Shown: one piece after another, positions 1 to 15,007 of the stretch
How positions within the stretch are numbered: the stretch's first letter is position 1
Layout: the number at the start of each line of letters is the position of its first letter
NCBI GenBank assembly: GCA_950097015.1
Contig: CATNEN010000039.1
Coordinates: 6,836,501 to 6,900,500, forward strand
Length of the DNA: 64,000 nucleotides
From: Macrostomum hystrix
Lineage: Eukaryota; Platyhelminthes; Macrostomidae
Direction of reading: 5' to 3'
Made by a program: the position numbers and the translations under genes
Notes under the pieces: model-generated
Databases searched by the model: none
The model's input: the letters and a program-made list of their open reading frames with translations, nothing else
Told to the model about the DNA's origin: nothing

Positions 1-38
1 TTCCTAACAAAACGTCCGAAAAAACACGCCAAATCTTA

Positions 39-3546
<3,508 letters not shown>

Positions 3547-3574
3547 CTGAAAGAGACCACAGCTTGTCAACTGG

Positions 3575-4598
3575 GTGAGGACTGAAACTACAGTCTGTCA
3601 ACTGGGTGACGATGAAACTACAGTCTGTCAACTGGGTGACGATGAAACTACAGTCTGTCAACTGGGTGACGATGAAACTACAGTCTGTCAACTGGGTGAC
3701 GATGAAACTACAGTCTGTCAACTGGGTGACGATGAAACTACAGTCTGTCAACTGGGTGACGATGAAACTACAGTCTGTCAACTAGGGGACGATGAAACTA
3801 CAGTCTATCAACTGGGTGAGGACTGAGACTACAGTCTGTCAACTGGGTGAGGACTGAGACTACAGTCTGTCAACTGGGTGAGGACTGACACTACAGTCTG
3901 TCAACTGGGTGAGGACTGAGACTACAGTCTGTCAACTGGGTGAGGACAGACTACAGTCTGTCAACTGGGTGACGATGAAACTACAGTCTGTCAACTGGGT
4001 GACGATGAAACTACAGTCTGTCAACTGGGTGAAAATGACACTACAGTCTGTCAACTGGGTGAGCACTGAGACTACAATCTGTCAACTGGGTGAAAATGAC
4101 ACTACAGTCTGTCAACTGGGTGAGGACTGAGACTACAGTCTGTCAACTGGGTGAAAATGACACTACAGTCTGTCAACTGGGTGAGGACTGAGACTACAGT
4201 CTGTCAACTGGGTGAGGACTGAGACTACAGTCTGTCAACTGGGTGAAAATGACACTACAGTCTGTCAACTGGGTGAGGACTGAGACTACAATCTGTCAAC
4301 TGGGTGAAAATGACACTACAGTCTGTCAACTGGGTGAGGACTGAGACTACAATCTGTCAACTGGGTGAAAATGACACTACAGTCTGTCAACTGGGTGAGG
4401 ACTGAGACTACAATCTGTCAACTGGGTGAAAATGACACTACAGTCTGTCAACTGGGTGACAACTGAGACTACAGTCTGTCAACTGGGTGAAAATGACACT
4501 ACAGTCTGTCAACTGGGTGAAAATGACACTACAGTCTGTCAACTGGGTGAAAATGACACTACAGTCTGTCAACTGGGTGAGGACTGAGACTACAGTCT
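3575..4598. repeat. 30/31-bp minisatellite upstream of the LATS coding exons
   Basis: About 34 tandem copies with core CTGTCAACTGGGTGA and the segment ACTACAGT. The left part has 30-bp units with GACGATGAA and the right part 31-bp units with GAGGACTGA or 30-bp units with AAAATGACA, so variant blocks are segregated. The 30-bp part is a multiple of three and leaves open frames on both strands, which are not genes. It lies just upstream of the acceptor at 3547-3549, so it is in LATS intron 1 or the LATS 5' flank. Confidence 0.95.
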
Positions 4599-5011
4599 AC
4601 TCTCTAGCTAAAGACTGAGAATTTGAGACTAAACAAAAAACTTATAGGTAGAAAAACGAAATATCACATACAATCTAAACTTATTGAACACTCAATTGGA
4701 GAATAGAAAAAGAAATCGAATAAAAACAGGAAACGATGCAATAGAGCTTCGCACATTTTTTCAACTGGTAGCTATATTTAAAGTACACACATTAACAACA
4801 CCGTTAATTAAGATTGTTTGATCATCATAGGGGACCAAAGAACAATTTTCTAAATGGGAGCATTTTTAGTCTTCTTAGCATTTACTTTCCATTACTAGAA
4901 ACTCTAAATATTGGGACCAGGGTTAGTTAAATAACGAACGCAAGATAGGAGCCATGCATTAAAAATAGGATGTCAACATGTACTAACTAACCTGACATAT
5001 TGAAAGCTTTC
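4599..5011. other. AT-rich spacer between LATS and SAFB
   Basis: No convincing coding sequence. The minus strand holds an ATG at 4998 followed at once by a good splice donor (CAG|GTTAGT), which could be a tiny first LATS coding exon; this is only a possibility. Confidence 0.4.
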
Positions 5012-5017
5012 TTTAAT
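5012..5017 (-). terminator. candidate poly(A) signal of the SAFB-like gene
   Basis: ATTAAA on the minus strand, about 170 bases past the SAFB stop codon. Suggested by position and sequence only. Confidence 0.4.
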
Positions 5018-5188
5018 TAGTTATAGTGGTTCGAAAAATTGGGACAGCTTAAACACAACGCAAACACCGTTAGAAAAAGAATATATTTAGCTTCAGTGCC
5101 AAATAAATTCAAATACTTACAGAAAATAAAAACGAAAACTATTTTAGTTTCACGAATACGCAAAGGCGTATTCAGCAAACGTCGCGAT

Positions 5189-8100
5189 TTAAAATCGCCG
5201 AGACGACATTGGGTCGTAGCCGCCGTGACCATGACTAGCCGAGCCGCCAAGGAACATCGGCGGCGCCCCGCCAAGACCGACGCCGGAATTCGGCATCGCA
5301 GCTGGAAGGCCAGCTCGTCCGCCCATGTAGGCCGACTGTGGCGGGTGCATGGCCTGATGCGGCATGCCGACTGGCATGGGGACAACACTGGGCTGATGAT
5401 GCGACGACATTGAAGTTGGCGGCTGCGCATGCTGCATATGCCTAGTAGAGCCAGCTCCAATGACGCCAGGTGGCAGAGATGGTGTTGAAGGCATGTGAGC
5501 TCCGATTATGCTGCCCGCGGCACCGCTGCCCCCAGTCCAGGCCAGCGTTGGCCCAGTGTAATGCGTGCCGCCACCGCCTCCGCCGCCACTACCGCGCCGG
5601 CTGCTGCCGTTTGAATGCTCATTGCGCTGATGATAGTAGCGAGACTGCTGCTCCGACTCGGACGGCCTGCCGCGGCTGTTGCCAACCGAAGTTAGATTTT
5701 AAACAGTGAGGATGAGAATTAGAAAGTCTGCCTCTATAGACCACGTGTAGACAGCATACGAACGGACCGCAATTCTTTCTGAATTCGGATTTAGACAACT
5801 AAGTCTCGAATGTTATGTTCTCTCCACCATTAATCCGGCGCAGTGTTGGCAGTTGAATTTTTGTAAGGCTTTCAATTATGGGTCTGGGCTAACAAGCTGC
5901 TGTTTAAATTAATCTACATACACCACAGCAACATATTTTACTAGCATTTCGAGGGTCTGCGGGTACTGACAAATTATTCGGGTAACTTTCTGGCAATATG
6001 AAGACTTCTACATGCAAAATAACACACGAAAACATACGCAGGGTTGCCAATTGTCGGCTGATTCCATATCGTCAGGAATAGAATGCACACACTTGCTCTG
6101 AAGAGCGCAGACTGTATAAACCAGCCCCCACTATTGTCTTTGCCTTTGCATCGAATTATTCAGCAACATAAATGGATTCAAGCATAATAAGGGAGTTATT
6201 ATTTGCTTGTTTGCTTGATTTGACAGCAGTTAGCAGCTAGAATCTGTTGCTCATGATGTCCGTGCTTTTAGTAATGCCGACGAATTGGATTTATATATAA
6301 ACATCGATCAACAAGCTCTCTCTGCAGGGAAACTGCTTTGAGCACTTGACTCGAAAAGAATTAGTAGCAGCCTCTGTTTTCTCGCTTCAGCTTTCATCCT
6401 TTGACGTTGCAAACTTGTAGATAAGTTCGCGTGGCCACCAAGAGTAGCATAATGGTCAATATGTGATGCCTCAGTTCCAAAACTTCAGAGATCTCAGCGA
6501 GTGCTGCTTCGGGCCTCTTTATTCATTAGACAGTGCAAAGAGATGACAGACAGCAGCTGACTAACACATAATCAGAAAATAGACGGGCTATTAATTAAAC
6601 CAATTGAAAAGATCTGGTGCGAAAGAAAGGTCCAACGAATATCGATTACTTCATCTAGCAATTTACGCAGCAGCCATACAGCAAGAAAGTACTCACCATA
6701 GTACTTCAAATGAGGAAGTTTTTAGACTAAAAATGGATTACCTGCTAAAATATGCTATCCTTAAGTCATAAAGGGCGTTTTCATATGAAAAGGCACTTTG
6801 AATAATTTGAAAAAAATGCCTTGTGCCAAGATGGACTCGACAGTTGTTGATCATTTTGCCTGTGAAATAGCATTGCATTACCTATGCAGCTCCTGACCGC
6901 CGCCGCTCCGATAATCCCCTCGATCTCTGTCGCGATCTCGTCGAGAGCCGCTGCCGCCTGTGGCACCTGAGCTTCCTCCACCGCCGCTGCCGCCTGCCCT
7001 GTCGTCGTAGGCGGCCCGCTTGCGGTCGTCGCGTTCCCGACTAGAGTTGCGCTTCCTAGACATGCGTTCACGTTCCTCCCGCTCGCGGCGTTCGCGTGCG
7101 TCTCGCGCTTGACGTTCGCGATCGGCGCGCTCCCGTTCGACTCGCTCACGCTCGATGCGCTCTCGTTCACGTGCCGCTGCCGCAGCAGCAGCGGCGGCAG
7201 CCGCGGCGGCTTCACGTTCGCGTCGTTCTCGTTCCTCGCGCGTCTTTTTCTCCCGCTCCCAGCGCTCTCGGGCCTCTCGTTCGTGTCGCTCTCGCTCCTC
7301 CCGCTGGCGTCGCTCAGCCTCCAGGTGCTCTTTCATCCGTCTGTACTCTTCCTTTTCTCGCTCTAGGCGTCGCTTTTCTTCCACCAGGGCGCGCTCCTGT
7401 TCACGCTTCATCTGCAGCTTCTGGCGCTCCAGATCGGCCTTCTCTTTCTGCAATAAATACTGCATCTGTTCAAACTTCTCACGTGTACGCGCCTCCTCGC
7501 GCCGCTTCCACTCTTCTAGGTTGCGTCGTTCGCGTTCCAATCGAGCTTTTTCATCCTCAGCGGCTTTTTTAGCGTCGCGAGCCGCTAGTAGATGACGCAG
7601 ATCGTCATCGCGGACGCGCCCCGTGGAGTTTTCGCCACTAAGAAGAGCGTTTCTAGCGCCAGAAGGACGTCGAAGAGCGCCATCGCCACCCGATGCTCGC
7701 CTTTGGCGAGGATGCGACTCAGTCGAAGGTCGCTCGCCGATGCGATTTACAACGGCCCTGTCGCGACTGCTATTAATACGATTGCGACTATCGCTAACTC
7801 GGTCGCGACTTGTCGGTCGGCCTTGTCGGTCTCGATCACGACTGCTGTGCTGCTGGCGACGATCGCTGCCGCTTTGCAGAGCACTAGGAAAACGGTTAGC
7901 GTTGCTGTTGCCACCGCCGCTGCCCGCGCTGCGTCGTCGATCGCCAGAAACTGGCCGCGGAGGCTGTCGCTGCTTTAAACCGCCGATTGGCGAGCGAGAT
8001 CGCCCGCGGTTCGCCTGGGCTGCGACTGGTCGCGACGAATCTTTGCCTTTCTGTGCGGAAGACGAAGATGACGAAGGTAGCTTAATGACACCGGTTTTGG

Positions 8101-11100
8101 TTGAGCCGGCAGTTTTCTCATCGGTCCTTGTAGATCCAGTTCTAGAAGCAGCAGCAGATTTTCCTGTATCTGCCGGCGTTGTAGTCCTTGGAGATCCGGC
8201 TGTCGTCATTGAGGTGATCTTAGATGCGTCTGTTGGCGCCTTACCAGTCTCACCTGATGTTTTCGTCCCAGCTGATACTGTCCCATCCGCGCCAGAAGGT
8301 GCCTTCTTGGTTGTGGATGGCTCCGAAAGGGCCCGGTCAACGTAGATTGTTCGACTATGAAGGCTGGTCTTATGCAGGTTTTTTTGACACTTTTCAGCCT
8401 CCTCAGTTGTAGACATCTGGATTAGGCCGTAGCGCTTCTCGCTAGAACCCTTGGCGTTGACGACAATCTTGGCCCCTAGAACTTTGCCGTGCTTGCTAAA
8501 TAGCTGCTTGAGATCTGCGGCCTTCGTGCTGCTGTGAATGTTGCTGACCCAAAGGCTTTTGCTGTCTGCAAGAGCGAAGGATAAGCACAAATGGTTTCTC
8601 CCTTTTCAGTCGGTCTTAGTTCTGCACACTGGCCTGCCTGCTCAAGCCCATCTCCGATTACGATGCTCGGCTGAAGAAATTTTTTCAATGCTTAAGAAAC
8701 CGGCCCGCTTTGTGAGCTCGAAAAAGCTGTGACGCAACGATTTAGTCTGACTTGCTGCCAGAAACTTGCTTGAAAGGCCCACGAAGAAAGCATTGTTAGG
8801 AACTTCGGAGGCAGAAAATTGCGTCATCAGTACAATTGCCGTCCAAAGGTCTAATTTTAGATCCGTAGAGCTGGATACAGCTTGTCGAACTGCGTGTACT
8901 AATCCAGCGCTTCTTCCACTTAAAGTCTTGATCATAGAAGCAGGCAGCTATAGTAGACTTTAAACATTAATTTACGGAGGTTGCCTCGATAGGTTCGCTC
9001 GTCATCCTTAGGTGTACTTTTGTCAAGTAATAGCAATCCCACATCCATTTCCACCAATATTCATAAAGCAATATGAGCATTCAACTTAATTGTGCAGTGT
9101 AATTAAAAGACATTAAATTATTACCAAGTTAGCAAGCTGCATAAAAAACTTAAATGCAAAAAAAGTTTTTTATTTCACTGACCTTTAGAAGCGGCTAATG
9201 AAGTCTTTTCTGCGGCACCTTTACTAGACGAAGGTGAAGTCAATGTAGATCTGTAAAAAAAAATAAGAAAAAAATTGTACTAGGATTTTTTCAAAAATCT
9301 AAATAAAAAGAGAATGCACAAACCCATTCGATTTAGAAGCCGCTGTCTTATGCTGCTGACTCTTGGAAGTAGAGAGAGTTGAGAGCCGCTGCTTGGCCAA
9401 GTCTTCGTCGAGATCGTCCGTCTGTTCAACATGGACTACAATTGAGGCTTCATCAGCGGCTGCTGTTGCCGGCTTAGTGGCGGTTGCAGCCTCAGCTGCA
9501 GCTGAAGTTATTTGAAGAACTTTCTCTTCCAGTCTGTCCTCAACGTCGTTGCGGTCATTAAGACCCTTAGAAGGAGCGTCTTCGGCTGTAAGGAAAGATG
9601 AATCTTCATTGCCATTGTTTGCAGCATTTGCAGACTCGGAAAATTCTTTCTGATCATCATCTGAGGGTTGACTATCATCGCCAGCAACTTTAACAGTCGT
9701 GCGCGAAGATTTCACATCTAGAAAACACAAAGGCGCTTGTAATTGAGTAGCAAATAAAAAAGGAAAAACTTTATTTACAAAAAATAGACACTTAGTTACC
9801 AGTAGAATCGTCATGGACATCCTGAAAAGGTTTTAGTATGTTTATATGTTGCACAAAGTCCTCAATTTCACTTAAACAATGACAATCTACTTACATCGAC
9901 ATAGTCTACAACATCGGCGGAATAAATGTCAGATTCTACAGACGTTGAAGGAGCATCAGTCTTTGAATCTCCTGCTTGGATGACGTCACCGTCTGAATAG
10001 AAATAAGTAAGTATAACACAAAATCAATTTAAGCAGTTTCTTAGCACCATGCACAATATACAAGCAAATTTCTACTTACCATTGATTTCGAATGGAAATG
10101 AGGCAGCATCATCACCATTTTCTTCAATATACTAAAAAAGTTGCAATTGTTACTAGTTACTAGTTAAAAAGTTTGATACTTTAAAAAGTTAGCAACAAAA
10201 TTAGTTTTTAAACAATTGGAATGGCAAGTGTTCCACCATACACAAAACAACAAAACAACCATACAAATAATCATGTAAAAAAGCTTTTCAGTGTTATACA
10301 TACTATAATAGCATACATACACAAATTTAAAGAAAACATAGTTAAACATTATTGTAAAAAACGAAAATTATAAGCAGACTAGGATTCCAATAAAATATAT
10401 AGTGGGTGGGTGGTTGTACCCACCCCACCTCAACAAGTCTAAGACTAAGGCATTGTAAGTGCAACTGCACGACTTAAAAATTGTCTAGCCACCATAAAAG
10501 TCAATGATTTTTTCTTTAATAGAAAACAAAACGAAAATTGCAATTTAAACACTGCTTTGATACATGTTTTTATAAACATATTCAAGCCAAAAAATTATTA
10601 TTGTGTAAATAGAATTCCTTAGTGTAGGAACACTTAAAATAGCACTGTGTTTTTACTTAAAAATATAAAATATGAAAAGTAAGTATATACAAACTTTTAC
10701 AATATAATTCAATGCTAATATAATCAAATTTTTTATGAAATTCTCATATCTTAAATTGATATGTTCTACAACTGTCAATCTACAAATTTGTTTTCTTATG
10801 TTTTATTTTATTATTTAATAAGATTCTTTAATTTAGAGTTATCTAAGACTAAGAGTTGTATTATTAACTATTAGGAATTGTATCACTTACTTTTACTTAT
10901 TTTTGTTGAAAAGTACTAGGTTTATTGTTAATCAATTAACAAAATATCTAATAAATCTTTTAGAATTGCTTCTCTATATTATGTGTATATTATATTGTGT
11001 AATTTGTGTCATGTCTAATAAAAAAGTATTGATTTATAAATGTCAATTATAAATTGTCAATATGTCTATCAAAGTAATAGACAAGATTAAATATTGAGAT

Positions 11101-13119
11101 TTGATAGGATAAGATAAGAAGTATTGTGGCATCTCAAGATAAGAAATTAAGACAAGAAAATATAAGATTTTTTAAAGACAAATATTTTAATTAAAAATCT
11201 TTAAATGCTTTTAATTTGCTATTATAATATAATATAAATATAAAATATAAATATAATTAAATATAGTGATTGTTTCTGACATAATGATATTTAATTTTAA
11301 TTTTTTAATTTTATCTAATAAACCCATTTTAATAAGATACTACCAGTGCTTTATATTTAAATGGTGAAACTCTTTATAAATTTCTTGACACATACTAAAA
11401 CATGAAAACTCAAGATCTTGAGTCAAATTGACATTGGTTGAAATATAAATTCTTAACAAGATTTGAAATAAAATAAGATTTACATGCTCTAAAGGCCATA
11501 CAGGCCATGTTACATTCAATCAATAGCTAGTTATCATAAAATCTTTAACTATATTTTAAAAAATAATTGATTGTTTAGCAGTATAAAATAACAAATAGAA
11601 AGTCTTTCCATATTGGCACTTTTTTAAATAAATATTTTACAAAACTTGTTGAATTGATTGAACATGCTAGTAACATATTTTATTAATAAATAATAGGCCA
11701 TTAATTTCTGCTTTGTAAAATCAGATTGACTTCTAAAATGATTTTTACTTTTTCATCTATAAAATTAGGAAGATGTTATTTGTCTGGTTAACCGGTTAAC
11801 CACCCAAGGACTTAATTTCTCCCCTTTCAATGAGCAGGAGCAACGATCTTCCCAAAGACTACTCTTGCCCTGCTGATAGCCATCTTGAGTCTTGACCTCA
11901 CAAAGACCAAACTATACCCTTGAACTAAGTTAGTCCCTCAAACAACCGAATTTCTGGAAAAGGTTTTAATTTTTTAAATTAGCTGATAAGCGAAAATAAT
12001 TTGAGACACAAACTTCAAATCTGAATGACTGTCTTTTTGCAGCTTGTTGATTATTTCATCTTACAAATGATATTGATAGGGCCTAGATAAAATTTAGATA
12101 AAAAGATGGATAAAAGCATGGTAGCACTTCAACCCCTTATAACTTAGTTATAAGTTATAACTTGGTTAACGGGATGAATAATCAAACCATAAAATTATGC
12201 CATGTGCCACAAAATTAAGGCATATCCAAGGCCTAAACCAAGTTTGTGGTATACTGGCAATAAATTATAAATAATTTTAAGAAACAAATAAAAACAGTTA
12301 TCAAGTTATTATAGTCAGTAGAAGTATTGCTGTAGCCAAAATAGAAAGTTTCCAAACACATTTCATAGGTAGCCTAGCAATATATACTCATCAAGATGTC
12401 TAATTCACAAAGTAACCAACTGGCATTGGTATTATTGGTCCCAGGTCCTTTGGTGACAAGACATTTGGGTGACAGTCATTATGGTGACAGAATTGGTCAG
12501 TTCAGTGACAACTATTTTTGCACCTAAATATGCTGAGAAAACAGCCTTTCACAATCCAGCAGCTGCTTAAAGCCTGCACTCGCCTTGTCAATCCAAAACT
12601 TGAAAAATGATTATTATACACATTTAATTAGGAATGAATAACTATTGAAACTATTGACTACTCATTAAATAATTTAATAAGTTAACTCATTTAATTAAAG
12701 CAAAACCCAAAATTAATCAGAGCGATGCAGCTTCTTATTAATACTTATAGCATTATTTAATTAATACTCTATAAGTGTGCATAGTTAAAATAGAAGGCTG
12801 TTTTTAGCATATTTAGGTGCAAAAATAGTTGTCACCAATCTGACCAATTGTGTCACTGAAATGGCTTGAGTTGTCACCGAAATGACTGTCACGGAAATGT
12901 CTTGTCACCGAAATGACCTGGGAATGTCTAGGCCCCTATTTTCCAAGAGACATAGATGTTAAAATAAACACAGGACTCTAGTGACAGTGTTACTATTTTC
13001 TTTACCTTTTTAAGTCGATCAACTAGATCCGACTTATTGCCTGATACATCAAGGTTTCGAAGTATTAATTGATCTTTTAGCTCAACAACCTTGAGCTGCT
13101 TTAACAACTTAAGTGGCAT
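5189..13119 (-). CDS. SAFB: SAFB-like scaffold attachment factor (SAP + RRM)
   Basis: Nuclear protein of the SAFB/SLTM family, which binds AT-rich matrix-attachment DNA and RNA and acts in transcription and splicing. Exons, in order: 13119-13006, 10131-10080, 9992-9895, 9821-9800, 9717-9324, 9250-9183, 8565-6882, 5675-5189; every junction keeps phase, giving 972 codons (vertebrate SAFB is about 915-950). Residues 1-38 are a SAP domain (LKDQLILRNLDVSGNKSDLV). An acidic Ser-rich stretch follows. The RRM at about residues 250-330 has LWVSNI (RNP2) and KRYGLIQM (RNP1). Next come Ser/Thr- and Arg-rich linkers, an Arg/Glu coiled-coil region at about 570-770 with an Ala run, and a Gly/Met/Pro-rich C-terminus. 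The start ATG opens the SAP exon. The first intron is 2.9 kb and carries a foldback element. Conserved domain order makes the call secure. Confidence 0.93.
5676..6881. other. last intron of the SAFB-like gene
   Basis: AT-rich, no convincing coding sequence or known element. The phase 2 donor at 6882 and the acceptor at 5676-5678 join the RRM/coil exon to the Gly-rich last exon in frame. Confidence 0.7.
8642..8935 (-). CDS. unrecognised 97-codon ORF nested in a SAFB intron
   Basis: An ATG-initiated open frame on the same strand as SAFB, inside its 8566-9182 intron, with an in-frame TAG upstream of the ATG. Base composition is less AT-rich than the neighbouring introns. The product would be a Leu/Ser/Ala-rich soluble peptide with no signal peptide or clear motif; segments such as LDLWTAIVLMTQF look helical. 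It may be a nested small gene, a retained or alternative exon, a decayed insertion, or chance. I do not recognise it. Confidence 0.22.
   Translation of the reverse strand: MIKTLSGRSAGLVHAVRQAVSSSTDLKLDLWTAIVLMTQFSASEVPNNAFFVGLSSKFLAASQTKSLRHSFFELTKRAGFLSIEKISSAEHRNRRWA
11786..11801. repeat. 16-bp perfect palindrome
   Basis: GGTTAACCGGTTAACC is a perfect self-complementary 16-mer in the first SAFB intron. Function unknown. Confidence 0.6.
12441..12922. mobile_element. foldback / MITE-like element with ~110-bp inverted ends
   Basis: The segment at 12441-12547 (CCAGGTC...GGTGACAAGACATT...TTTTTGCACCTAAATATGC...AACAGCC) reappears reverse-complemented at 12795-12922, with substitutions and small indels. 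About 250 bases of AT-rich DNA lie between the arms and no transposase is encoded. This is the structure of a non-autonomous foldback or MITE element, sitting in SAFB intron 1. Each arm itself carries short repeats of GGTGACA. Confidence 0.65.
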
Positions 13120-14910
13120 ACTTGACAGTGCTCAATCAAAAGATCAATCAACAAAAAATTGATGAAGCCAAAATCTGCCAGAACAATCCAATTTTTTAAA
13201 GGGTAGTAAGAATTTAAGGTGAAAGTCGTGTTCTTTAACAGAATCCAAACTTGGTATGTATAAGGCTACGAATTATTGAACACAATAATCTATTCTTCTT
13301 TTAAATTAAGATTGATTTGCACTATTTGTTTTATAGCATCTTAACAAATATTTTTATTTTAAGAAGCTGACAACCTAAAAATTTTACATTAATTGTTAGT
13401 TTTGTAAGACATATATCATATATATTTTTGTCCTAGTGTTATACTTTTTGTGCTTTTAGCGTGTATTTTTACAACAAAACAAAACAAAAGCCCAATAAGA
13501 CAGATTTCTGCTCTCTTAAAGTCCATTGATTTTAAACATCTTGAATTTAACGTTTAACTAAAAAATACTAATGGCCTCAGTTAACCGCACACTAAATAAA
13601 TTAGTTTAAGAAGTTGATCGAGTCACCCAAATAGCCACTGCAAGGACCACTAGAAGAAGAAGTGGTCCTTGAGCCACTAATGTATGTGTAAAAAAATCAA
13701 AGAAAATTTGTATAGTTAGTACCTAATTGTGTCAGTGCCTAAAATAGCAACACGTTTATTATTATTTTTAGTTTTTTTGCAAATAGTTTAACGCTCATCA
13801 TAGGACCAGGACCAGCTGTTGCTTGAAGGATGTCAGCCAACAAAAATGTCTAGGAATTCCTCAGTAACTACTTGAGAGCAAGTTTCAGGATGATGCTTTC
13901 AGGATGAAATTTCTACTGAAACATCAATATCTTTCTTTTTTCTTAATGCTTCATTGCACATCATGCCTCAGCTTGTAGATAATTTCTTCAACTTTCAAAT
14001 TAGTTGTTCTGTGAAACACAATAGCTTGTTTCTGTCTTGCATGAGACCAAGGAAGAAGTCAAAATTCTTGTTCAGTTTTGAAGATACACTGTTTGGTTGA
14101 TGATACATTACCCTAGCAAATCCTCAATGCAACAAGCATAGGTGCAGCTAGGCAATCACAATCAACTAGCTATCTTTGTAGTTAGTTGAATGTTAGCTAC
14201 CTAGATATGTATTAGATTAAGACATGAGAATAAGATGAAAATCCACTAGATCAACACCAATTTGGACAAGATTCTGTTGCCACCTACACAAAACATTTGG
14301 CAACATCCTTTTCTGGCTAACACACTACTTTGCCCTCTAAACATACCCCTATATAATAACTGAGTGGCTTATTGGTTGTCTTTAGTTAGTTTTCACTCAT
14401 TAAATGTTGAAAAAGTTAATATATTTTGTAAAATAATAATACATGCAGAACTTGAGGACTGCCCTATGTAGGATTAGTCACTAGTGCCTAATGGTCTCAA
14501 TTTAATCTCAGAAATTCATTGAGTTCTTGGATTGCGGCTGGGAGCTTCGTAGCTAGGCTTGGCCTATCTGTTGATAGCCAGACATGTTGAAGTAGATCTA
14601 TGCTTTGTACAGTCTTGCTATATGCCTTTAAACTCTTGTTTGGCTTTAACAAAGCAATTTTATGACCTATATAGTTTTTACTAACATTTTTGGATTAGCT
14701 TTTATTAGATTTTTAGGTACTGAAGTATTTAAATTAAAATGTGATTTATTAGCTATTATTGGTTGACAGTATCTATCTTTACTAAATTAATGATTAGTCT
14801 AGCAAAAAATATTTTCTTAGATATTTTAACTGAATGATTCTCAGGTTCAGTTTACCTCATTTAGCCTCTCTTGATGTTTTTGTCACTTTAAGCTTCTTTA
14901 TTTTTTTCAG
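13120..14910. other. AT-rich divergent intergenic region, SAFB / SYAP1
   Basis: Separates the minus-strand SAFB start from the plus-strand SYAP1 5' exon, whose upstream edge looks like an acceptor (TTTTTTTCAG at 14901-14910). That acceptor without an obvious donor exon would fit spliced-leader trans-splicing or a distant non-coding first exon. No TATA box or coding sequence is recognised. A perfect hairpin lies at 13641-13671. Confidence 0.5.
13641..13671. repeat. perfect 11-bp hairpin with 9-nt purine loop
   Basis: CAAGGACCACT at 13641-13651 pairs perfectly with AGTGGTCCTTG at 13661-13671 around the loop AGAAGAAGA. It lies between the divergent SAFB and SYAP1 genes; no T-run follows. Confidence 0.6.
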
Positions 14911-15007
14911 TTGGCTCCTACGTAGTTCTGCATAAGATTTGAACAATTATTTTAATTATTATAATTTTGGTGCAAATACATATTTGGCATTCAACAGTTG
15001 CTGTGAG

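Noticed and set aside
5017-5460. Minus-strand 147-codon frame and the plus-strand frame over the last SAFB exon
   Set aside because: Shadows of the Gly/Met/Pro-rich SAFB C-terminal exon, whose frame is fixed by the phase 2 splice join.
7096-8345. Several plus-strand frames opposite the SAFB coil region
   Set aside because: Antisense shadows of Arg/Glu/Ser codons in the SAFB exon.
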